A stretch of DNA of 6,847 nt from Candidatus Omnitrophota bacterium (GTDB lineage Bacteria; Omnitrophota; Gorgyraeia; Zapsychrales; Fredricksoniimonadaceae): assembly GCA_023247575.1 (NCBI GenBank), contig JAHFGE010000083.1, positions 1 through 6,847 on the forward strand, given 5' to 3'. The position numbers and the translations under genes are program-made. Below the pieces are notes generated by a model. It searched no databases, was not told the origin of the DNA, and was given only the letters and a program-made list of their open reading frames with translations. Below, piece by piece: positions 1-5,278 of this stretch (its first letter is position 1; each line of letters starts with the position of its first letter).

Positions 1-687
1 GAGAAATTGTCGGCGGTTATCATGAGAATAAAGTTTACGCGCCGCTTCGATCATGACGGGGAGGTGGCGCTCAATCTCTTTTTGGCGTGACCCTGGCATT
101 AAACCGATAGTCTGAGACCCTTGGGTTTGAAGCCCCAAGCTCTCAAGAACATCGTTGGGAGAACGGCAGAGTGTTATTTCATCCATCAAAGGATGGCCGA
201 CATAGTCCACCTGCATGCCATGGCGCTCATAAAGTTCCTTTTCAAATGCAAACAGCACAATCATGCGGTCGACGACTTTTTTAATCTTTTCAATGCGTTT
301 TTCTTGCCAGGCCCAGACCTGAGGGCTCACATAGTAAATGGTTTTAACGCAACGTTTTTTAAGTTTATCGGCCAGGCGCAAATTAAAACCCGGATAGTCC
401 ACCAAAATAACAGCGTCGGGTTTTTGCCGTTCGACTTCCTTTAATATCCGCTGGAAAACTTTTCTGATGCGTCTTAAGTTTTTGATCACCTCCGCAATGC
501 CAATCACCGCCAGCGACGTGATATGGTCGAACAGCTTAACACCGCACTCTTTCATACCATCACCGCCCACACCGGAAAATTCAACATTGGCCGATAAAGC
601 TTTGATGGCCTCCACCAATCCGGCCGCGCGCATATCGCCTGAGGCTTCGCCGGCAATGATTATAAGATGCTTTTTTTGTGTTCCCAT
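1..687 (-). CDS. lpxB: Lipid-A-disaccharide synthase, N-terminal 229 codons (runs off the left edge)
   Basis: LpxB is a peripheral inner-membrane glycosyltransferase that condenses UDP-2,3-diacylglucosamine with lipid X (2,3-diacylglucosamine-1-phosphate), giving lipid A disaccharide-1-phosphate in the Raetz pathway. I translated the minus strand from the ATG at 687. The frame stays open to base 1 for 229 codons, against about 380 in the full family, so the C-terminal part is missing only because the window ends. Visible family motifs are GEASGD (residues 13-18), VDYPGFNLRLA (96-106), SPQVWAW (121-127), VGHPL (163-167) and PGSRQKEI (198-205). The start lies 28 bases inside the end of the upstream oxidoreductase gene. 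No good Shine-Dalgarno precedes it, only AGAAAAT, so translation is probably coupled to that gene. Nothing in the visible part looks broken. The family call is firm. Confidence 0.95.
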   Translation of the reverse strand, partial: MGTQKKHLIIIAGEASGDMRAAGLVEAIKALSANVEFSGVGGDGMKECGVKLFDHITSLAVIGIAEVIKNLRRIRKVFQRILKEVERQKPDAVILVDYPGFNLRLADKLKKRCVKTIYYVSPQVWAWQEKRIEKIKKVVDRMIVLFAFEKELYERHGMQVDYVGHPLMDEITLCRSPNDVLESLGLQTQGSQTIGLMPGSRQKEIERHLPVMIEAARKLYSHDNRRQFL

Positions 688-1595
688 ATTTTCTGTGTAA
701 TCTCTAAGGCGACTTTGAGGGCTTCTCTGGCTTCCACACCCGAAACCAGAGGTTTTTTGTCTTGCATGATGCAGTCAATAAAATGTTCCAGTTCTTTTTT
801 AAGCGGTTCTTCTTTTTCGATGGGTAAAGATTTCCGATGGATGCCGCTGCCATCTTTGTTATAGATAAAAGCTTCCTGTTTGACATAGTCTAAAGAAATG
901 TAGGCGTCAGGGATAAACAGCCTGATTTTACGGGTGACTTCAGGGGAGATACGGCTGGCGGTAATGTTGCCTACGCAGCCATTGGTGAAGGTAAGGCGGG
1001 CATTGGCAATATCTTCCTTATCGGTTAAAACATTGATACCCACCGCTTGAATATCTTTGATAGGGCATCGGACCAGACCTAAAATAATATCAATATCGTG
1101 GATCATGAGGTCCATGACCACGCCAATATCGAGGGAACGGTTAGGGAAAAGGTTAAGACGATGACATTCGATAAACAAAGGACTGGCTGCTATCGGGGCA
1201 ATGGCTTGGAAGGCGCTGTTAAAGCGCTCCACATGCCCGACTTGAAGTTTGACATGATTGGTTTGCGCCGCATGAATAAGGATTTCAGCTTCCTTTAATG
1301 TATAGCTAATAGGCTTTTCGATAAAGGTATGGACCTTGTGCTCTAGGAAAAACTGCCCGATGGCCGCATGAGTGGTGGTGGGAGTGCAAATGCTGACCGC
1401 ATCGACTTGGCCAACCAAGGACTGATAATGTTCCACCACAGGGACATGATATTGTTTGCTTAAGGGTTGGGCTTGTTCAGGATGATGGTCGCAGATAGCC
1501 ACCAGATTGACTTTGTGTTTGAGAGCATGAAAAGTTTTTAGATGGCGGCAGCCAAGATGCCCGCAGCCAATCAAAGCAAGGTTAATTTTTTTCAT
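660..1595 (-). CDS. Gfo/Idh/MocA-family oxidoreductase of the lpx-cluster type (possible UDP-GlcNAc 3-dehydrogenase, GnnA-like)
   Basis: This is an NAD(P)-dependent sugar dehydrogenase of 311 residues, counted from the ATG at 1595. The N-terminal Rossmann fold shows GCGHLG (residues 10-15). EKP follows at 93-95, with the usual catalytic lysine K94. The C-terminal substrate domain holds GHVERFN (120-126) and MIHDIDI with H166 and D169. The runs EDIANARL and DAYISLDY are what I remember from oxidoreductases encoded next to lpxB in many diderms. The known relative GnnA (Acidithiobacillus, Leptospira) oxidises the 3-OH of UDP-GlcNAc so that GnnB can add an amino group, leading to amide-linked lipid A. 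The 28-base overlap with lpxB fits a lipid A role, but no GnnB aminotransferase is visible, so the substrate is inferred. An in-frame ATG at 1619 would add eight residues (MGLKPAPT) encoded by a palindromic repeat. I prefer 1595 because MKKINLALIGCG matches the family's usual start. Confidence 0.88.
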   Translation of the reverse strand: MKKINLALIGCGHLGCRHLKTFHALKHKVNLVAICDHHPEQAQPLSKQYHVPVVEHYQSLVGQVDAVSICTPTTTHAAIGQFFLEHKVHTFIEKPISYTLKEAEILIHAAQTNHVKLQVGHVERFNSAFQAIAPIAASPLFIECHRLNLFPNRSLDIGVVMDLMIHDIDIILGLVRCPIKDIQAVGINVLTDKEDIANARLTFTNGCVGNITASRISPEVTRKIRLFIPDAYISLDYVKQEAFIYNKDGSGIHRKSLPIEKEEPLKKELEHFIDCIMQDKKPLVSGVEAREALKVALEITQKIWEHKKSIL

Positions 1596-1596
1596 A

Positions 1597-1625
1597 GTAG
1601 GGGCGGGTTTCAAACCCATCCTTAC
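1597..1625. repeat. Palindromic repeat, GTAGGGGCG family, copy 1
   Basis: The left arm GTAGGGGCGGGTTT (1597-1610) and the right arm AAACCCATCCTTAC (1612-1625) are inverted repeats, matching at 11 of 14 positions around a one-base centre. The first nine bases are the same as those of one element inside hisS (4214-4240) and differ by one base from the other (4667-4693). The element ends one base before the preferred oxidoreductase start codon. It therefore makes up its leader, or its first eight codons if the ATG at 1619 is used. Right-arm differences from a perfect palindrome suggest decay on that side. Confidence 0.75.
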
Positions 1626-1654
1626 AGATTAACAAACCCCTCGACAAAAGTCAA
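1626..1654 (-). promoter_or_regulatory. Candidate sigma70-type promoter for the oxidoreductase-lpxB operon
   Basis: On the minus strand, TTGACT (1654-1649, five of six matches to the -35 consensus) is followed after exactly 17 bases by TAATCT (1631-1626), which is only a fair -10 box. Transcription would start near 1619, at the outer end of the palindromic repeat. That leaves a leader of about 24 bases that is nearly all hairpin, or a near-leaderless message if the ATG at 1619 were used. The opposite strand carries TCGACA (1641-1646), a possible -35 for msbA with a poor -10 (TAAGTT, 1664-1669). The two divergent promoters may therefore overlap. Confidence 0.4.
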
Positions 1655-1694
1655 ACGACATGGTAAGTTTGGTAAATCACGGAAATGACATTTA

Positions 1695-3494
1695 ATGAAA
1701 AATTATTTTAAATTACTTCGGTTTCTTAAAGCGCACCTGCGGCGTTTTGCCCTGGCTATTTTCTTTATATTTCTTACCTCGATCTTTGAGGGGGTCCAAT
1801 TGACCCTGATGCTGCCGGTCATTGACCGCATTTTTACCAATAAGAAAATTATTCTTCCCAATAAAGTTCCTGCCTTTGTTACCCATGTAGTGAATTATTT
1901 CAATTCTGTCGACAGTCATGTGCTTTTCTGGATGATTCCCCTGGTCTTCTTGTGTCTTTTCGCCGTGAAACAAGTCGTGACATTTTGGTCTGATTATTTT
2001 ATGAATGATGTGGCCCAGCGGGTCATGCGGGATGTGCGCTCGAGGCTTTTTGAGCGGATTCAAACTCTTTCTTTGGATTATTTTAGTAAAAAAAGGACAG
2101 GAGAATTAATTTCGCGCATCACCAATGATGTGGCGGTTATTGAAAATGCGGTCTCTTATGCCGTGACCGATCTGGTGCGCCAGCCGGTCTTGGTGATTAT
2201 CTTTTTGTCGCTGGCCTTTACGTTCAATGTCCAGGGGACATTGTTGATTTTTGCGATGGTGCCATTCATTGCTGTGCCCATGGGCATTATCGGTAAAAAG
2301 CTGCGCAAACTCGCTAGAGGCCAGCAGGAAAAAATGGCGGATATCAATTCGCACTTGCTGGAAACTATTTCTGGGGTGCGTATTCTTAAAGCCTTTGGCA
2401 CGGAGCGTTATGAAATCAAAAGGTTTAATCAGCAAAATCAGGATTTTTATAAATTACGCATGAGGGGCTTAAAAAATATGATCTTGTTGGGGCCTATTAC
2501 GGAAATGGTGGGGGCCATTTGCGGGGTGGCTGCCGTTTTAATTTTGGGTAAAGATGTTTTAAATGGCCATTTGTCTTTTGGTGTGTTTTCTTTGTCCATG
2601 GTTGCTATTTTACAAGTCATTCGTCCTATTAAAAGAATGGCTAATGTGCAAGTCATTATCCAGCAGGCTTTGGTAGCCAATATACGTATTTATGAAGTTT
2701 TAGAAACCAAGCCCACGGTGGTGGAAAAGCCATCCCCCTTGGAATTGCCCATCTTGCAGCAAAAAATCCAATTAGAAAACGTCAGTTTTCATTATGATCA
2801 GGCTTCCGGCCATGTTTTGCAGGAAATCAACCTGACCATTAAAAAAGGAGAGTTGGTGGCCATCGTCGGTCCGACGGGGAGCGGCAAATCAACTCTGGTC
2901 AATTTGATCCCGCGTTTTTACGATGCCACCCAAGGCCTTGTGACATTCGATGGGATAGATATTAAAGAAGCGTCTTTCAAGTCCTTGCGAGGTCAAGTAG
3001 GGATTGTCACTCAAGAAGCCATTCTATTTAATGATACGGTGCGTAATAACATTGCTTACGGTACTTTTGAAGTGAGTTTAGAACAGGTGCAGCAGGCGGC
3101 CCAAATGGCTTTTGCCGATCATTTTATTGCTAAAATGCCTTTAGGCTACGACACCATGATAGGGGATCGGGGTTTTCGATTATCAGGAGGGGAAAAGCAG
3201 CGTTTGACCATTGCCCGTGCCATTTTAAAAAACCCACCGCTGCTTATATTAGATGAAGCAACCTCACAAATGGATTCTGAGTCCGAAAAGTTCGTCCAGG
3301 AAGCATTGGACTCTTTGATGAAAGGACGCACGGTCATTGCCATTGCCCACAGGCTTTCCACCATTATGAAGGCCGATAAAATTGTGGTTCTGGAGGCCGG
3401 ACGTATGGTGGGTATGGGCAAACATGATGAACTTCTTTTTACCTGCCCGCTGTATCGCCGCCTGTATGAAACGCAATTTTTATTGACACCATAA
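1695..3494 (+). CDS. msbA: MsbA-type ABC exporter (lipid A / lipid-linked substrate flippase)
   Basis: This is a 599-residue half-transporter with fused membrane and ATPase domains. It would act as a homodimer in the inner membrane, flipping lipid A-core (or a related lipid) to the periplasmic face. Hydrophobic segments fill residues 1-310 roughly (for example near 17-40, 78-95, 160-205 and 255-300). The nucleotide-binding domain starts near 355. It shows Walker A GPTGSGKST from residue 392, a Q-loop in VTQEAILFND, signature LSGGEKQR from 496, Walker B LLILDEA (516-522, catalytic E521) and the H-loop histidine H552. All ATPase residues are intact and the length is typical (MsbA about 580). 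Proximity to lpxB, although divergent, supports MsbA over a drug exporter, but sequence alone cannot exclude another substrate. The Shine-Dalgarno is weak (GGAAA, 1681-1685). The start is set by the usual short cytoplasmic N-terminus. Confidence 0.9.
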   Translation: MKNYFKLLRFLKAHLRRFALAIFFIFLTSIFEGVQLTLMLPVIDRIFTNKKIILPNKVPAFVTHVVNYFNSVDSHVLFWMIPLVFLCLFAVKQVVTFWSDYFMNDVAQRVMRDVRSRLFERIQTLSLDYFSKKRTGELISRITNDVAVIENAVSYAVTDLVRQPVLVIIFLSLAFTFNVQGTLLIFAMVPFIAVPMGIIGKKLRKLARGQQEKMADINSHLLETISGVRILKAFGTERYEIKRFNQQNQDFYKLRMRGLKNMILLGPITEMVGAICGVAAVLILGKDVLNGHLSFGVFSLSMVAILQVIRPIKRMANVQVIIQQALVANIRIYEVLETKPTVVEKPSPLELPILQQKIQLENVSFHYDQASGHVLQEINLTIKKGELVAIVGPTGSGKSTLVNLIPRFYDATQGLVTFDGIDIKEASFKSLRGQVGIVTQEAILFNDTVRNNIAYGTFEVSLEQVQQAAQMAFADHFIAKMPLGYDTMIGDRGFRLSGGEKQRLTIARAILKNPPLLILDEATSQMDSESEKFVQEALDSLMKGRTVIAIAHRLSTIMKADKIVVLEAGRMVGMGKHDELLFTCPLYRRLYETQFLLTP

Positions 3495-3514
3495 ACCCTT
3501 GTTGATACTATACT
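3483..3514 (+). promoter_or_regulatory. Weak candidate promoter for the HU gene
   Basis: TTGACA (3483-3488, a perfect -35 match lying in the last codons of msbA) and TATACT (3509-3514, five of six to -10) face the HU gene. The 20-base spacer is longer than the usual 16-18, so the pairing is doubtful. GATACT (3504-3509) gives a spacer of 15. If the promoter is real, the twin-hairpin repeat at 3531-3608 lies in the HU leader RNA. No U-run terminator separates msbA from this site. Confidence 0.3.
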
Positions 3515-3530
3515 TGCGATTTTTGAAAGA

Positions 3531-3608
3531 TGTCATCCCCGAATGTATTAATCGGGGATCCAGAATTAGCAAGCACTAGATTCCCGATAGAAGCATTCGG
3601 GAATGACA
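3531..3608. repeat. 78-bp inverted pair of REP-like hairpins
   Basis: The ends TGTCATCCCCGAATG (3531-3545) and CATTCGGGAATGACA (3594-3608) are inverted repeats with one mismatch. Each half is also a perfect hairpin on its own. ATCCCCGA (3535-3542) pairs with TCGGGGAT (3552-3559), and ATTCCCGA (3580-3587) pairs with TCGGGAAT (3597-3604); both have 8-bp stems and 9-base loops. Read outward from the centre, each unit is preceded by CTRG (CTGG or CTAG) and followed by GACA. This recalls REP units with a conserved tetranucleotide, arranged as a head-to-head pair (BIME-like). It fills most of the 134-base msbA-HU gap. A MITE remnant is the alternative. Confidence 0.85.
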
Positions 3609-3628
3609 AATGAAATGGGGAAGAATTT

Positions 3629-3901
3629 ATGACTAAAAAAGATATTGTATTGAGAATCGCCGATGCCACAGAGATTAAACAGGTTGAAGTCAAAAAGGTT
3701 GTGCAAAAAACCTTTGATGTCATTATTGATGCTTTGACCAGAGGCGAAAAAGTGGAGCTTCGTAATTTTGGTATTTTTAAGATTAAAGAACGTCGCGCCC
3801 GTTTTGGACGCAATCCCCGCACGGGACAAAGTGTTCCCGTTCCTCCTCGCAAAGTGGTGGTCTTCAAATCCGGCTTGGAGATGAAGCACAAAGTGAAATG
3901 A
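3629..3901 (+). CDS. HU/IHF-family DNA-binding protein
   Basis: This is a 90-residue histone-like nucleoid protein, the standard length for HU and IHF subunits. It should bind and bend DNA as a dimer. The N-terminal half (MTKKDIVLRIADATEI to about residue 44) is the helical dimerisation region. ELRNFGIFKIKERRARFGRNPRTG carries the beta-sheet body and the DNA-inserting arm, including the conserved RNPRTG with the proline that wedges between base pairs. PPRKVVVFKSG is the family signature after the arm. GGGGAAGA (3617-3624) is a plausible ribosome binding site for the ATG at 3629. HU versus an IHF subunit cannot be settled by eye, so I give no gene symbol. The gene is flanked on both sides by palindromic repeats and may be its own transcription unit. 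Confidence 0.93.
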   Translation: MTKKDIVLRIADATEIKQVEVKKVVQKTFDVIIDALTRGEKVELRNFGIFKIKERRARFGRNPRTGQSVPVPPRKVVVFKSGLEMKHKVK

Positions 3902-3902
3902 A

Positions 3903-3941
3903 CCTACAACTTATGGAACGCAGTGAACATAAGTTGTTAGG
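3903..3941. repeat. Inverted repeat downstream of the HU gene
   Basis: CCTACAACTTATG (3903-3915) pairs with CATAAGTTGTTAGG (3928-3941) with one bulged base, around the 12-base loop GAACGCAGTGAA. The nine-base core CAACTTATG / CATAAGTTG is perfect. It starts two bases after the HU stop codon. No run of T follows, so it does not look like an intrinsic terminator; a repeat element or an RNA-end stabilising hairpin fits better. Confidence 0.7.
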
Positions 3942-3948
3942 TGAATTC

Positions 3949-3978
3949 ATCCTGACCCCGCCTTGGCGGGGGAAGGAT
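3949..3978. repeat. Symmetric GC-rich hairpin just upstream of hisS
   Basis: Nested arms read ATCCT (3949-3953), GA, CCCCGCC (3956-3962), TT, GGCGGGG (3965-3971), GA, AGGAT (3974-3978). The stem is 7 bp plus 5 bp, separated by a symmetric GA/GA internal loop, which can form tandem sheared G-A pairs in RNA. The right arm contains AAGGAT (3973-3978), the best Shine-Dalgarno-like stretch for hisS, 13 bases from its ATG. No T-run follows, so a terminator is unlikely. Confidence 0.65.
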
Positions 3979-3991
3979 CTAAAAAGATTGA

Positions 3992-5278
3992 ATGATTAAA
4001 AAATTTTCAGCCCCTCGTGGTACGTACGATATACTTCCTGAAAACATTCCGGCATGGGAAATGGTGGAAAATAATGCCCGCCGCATCCTCAAAACCTACG
4101 GTTATCGCGAAATCCGCACGCCTATTTATGAAGAGACCGCTCTGTTTAAGCGATCCTTAGGGCAGACGAGCGATATTGTTCATAAGCAACTTTTGGAATT
4201 AGCAACGGATGATGTAGGGGCGATTAATAATCGCCCGTACGCTTTGCGCCCGGAAGGGACAGCGTCGGTTGTGCGTTCATATATCGAGAATGATTTGGAT
4301 AAAAAAGAGCCATTATCTAAACTTTTTTATATTGGACCGATGTTTCGTGGCGAACGTCCGCAAAAGGGACGCCTGCGCCAGTTCCATCAAATAGGAGTGG
4401 AGGCCATAGGCCCTCACAGTGCATCACCTTATTTAGATGCTGAAGTTATTGTTTTGGCTATTCATTTATTAAAAGATTTTGGTATTAACAATCCAAAGTT
4501 AAAGATTAATTCGCTTGGCTCGAAAGAAGATAAGGAGCATATTGCTGTTTGGTTGCGCGGGGAGTTGGGCAAACACAAAAAAGAACTATGTGAAGATTGT
4601 CAGGACAGATTCGAACGCAATGTCTTTCGGGTTTTGGATTGCAAAAATGAACAATGTAAAAATATTGCAGGGGCGATTATTAATCGCCTCTACGGACAAG
4701 GTTTGCCATTATCCGAGGCATCCCGCAAATATTTTGAACAAGTGCAATCCTGTTTGAAGAATGCGGGCCTTGATTTCGAAATCTCTCCCTCTTTAGTCCG
4801 CGGTCTGGATTATTATATCCATACGGTCTTTGAAATTATCGCTGAGGGATTGGGAAGCCAGGATGCCGTAGCAGCGGGAGGCCGCTATGATGGTTTGATT
4901 CATGAATTAGGCGGTAATGAAAAGATTGCTTATGGGGCTATGGGTGTTGCTTTAGGGATTGATCGGATTTTATTGGCATCGGGCCATAGGCAAGAGATTC
5001 CTATGGCGATGGATGCTTTTGTTATTTCCATGGATCCAAAGCAAGCATTTGTGTTTGTTCATTTATTACGTCAATCTGGTATCAGTGCAGATATGGGTTT
5101 TACCGGCGGGTCGTTTAAGTCACAAATGAACCGCGCTAATAAATTGAATGCACGCTTTGCATTGATTTTGGGTGAAGAAGAACTTAAAAATAAAATGGTC
5201 AGTATGAAAAATATGTCTGATGGAAAACAAGAAATGGTAGGGATAGAAGAATGCGTACGCATACTTGCGGCGAATTAA
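3992..5278 (+). CDS. hisS: Histidyl-tRNA synthetase
   Basis: This is a class II synthetase that charges tRNA-His with histidine using ATP, as a cytoplasmic homodimer. It has 428 residues, typical of bacterial HisRS (E. coli 424). The N-terminal APRGTYDILP and LRPEGTASVVR are standard. Motif 2 begins at RGERPQKGR (119-127). The HisRS-specific RGLDYY is at 270-275 and AAGGRYDGL at 294-302. Motif 3 is GVALGIDRI (318-326). The C-terminal anticodon-binding domain runs from about residue 345. Two surface-loop positions, residues 75-83 and 226-234, are encoded by copies of one palindromic repeat and read VGAINNRPY and AGAIINRLY. Compared with E. coli HisRS from memory, each spot is about four to five residues longer. 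No catalytic motif is disturbed. The gene overlaps aspS by 28 bases, implying co-transcription. A GC-rich hairpin sits over its leader. Confidence 0.97.
   Translation: MIKKFSAPRGTYDILPENIPAWEMVENNARRILKTYGYREIRTPIYEETALFKRSLGQTSDIVHKQLLELATDDVGAINNRPYALRPEGTASVVRSYIENDLDKKEPLSKLFYIGPMFRGERPQKGRLRQFHQIGVEAIGPHSASPYLDAEVIVLAIHLLKDFGINNPKLKINSLGSKEDKEHIAVWLRGELGKHKKELCEDCQDRFERNVFRVLDCKNEQCKNIAGAIINRLYGQGLPLSEASRKYFEQVQSCLKNAGLDFEISPSLVRGLDYYIHTVFEIIAEGLGSQDAVAAGGRYDGLIHELGGNEKIAYGAMGVALGIDRILLASGHRQEIPMAMDAFVISMDPKQAFVFVHLLRQSGISADMGFTGGSFKSQMNRANKLNARFALILGEEELKNKMVSMKNMSDGKQEMVGIEECVRILAAN
4214..4240. repeat. Palindromic repeat inside hisS, GTAGGGGCG family, copy 2
   Basis: Arms GTAGGGGCGATT (4214-4225) and AATCGCCCGTAC (4229-4240) are inverted repeats with one mismatch and a 3-base centre. 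The 27-base unit matches the element at 4667-4693 at 23 positions. It is read in frame as VGAINNRPY, in the loop before the conserved LRPEGT of HisRS. Confidence 0.8.
4667..4693. repeat. Palindromic repeat inside hisS, GTAGGGGCG family, copy 3
   Basis: Arms GCAGGGGCGATT (4667-4678) and AATCGCCTCTAC (4682-4693) form an imperfect inverted repeat of the same 27-base length as the copy at 4214. It is in the same orientation and the same codon phase, 453 bases (151 codons) downstream. It encodes AGAIINRLY in the linker between the CKNEQC stretch and the helix leading to RGLDYY. Confidence 0.78.

Noticed and set aside
119..138. Hairpin CTTGGG...CCCAAG within lpxB
   Set aside because: The stem is only 6 bp, the encoded SLGLQTQG stretch is normal for LpxB, and it matches none of the other repeat families well.
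121..444. Open frame of about 107 codons on the plus strand
   Set aside because: It lies opposite lpxB, whose minus-strand translation carries several family motifs. The plus-strand peptide shows no recognisable domain.
1596..1619. Start of the oxidoreductase at the upstream in-frame ATG (1619)
   Set aside because: The extra eight residues are encoded by a palindromic repeat, and MKKINLALIGCG is the usual family start. Kept only as an alternative.
3531..3608. CRISPR repeat pair or transposon end with a gene
   Set aside because: There is one inverted pair with no regularly spaced direct repeats or spacers, and there is no transposase gene nearby.
3495..3628. Riboswitch or T-box leader before HU or the synthetase genes
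   Set aside because: The region is explained by the twin-hairpin repeat. No T-box sequence or specifier arrangement is visible here or before hisS.
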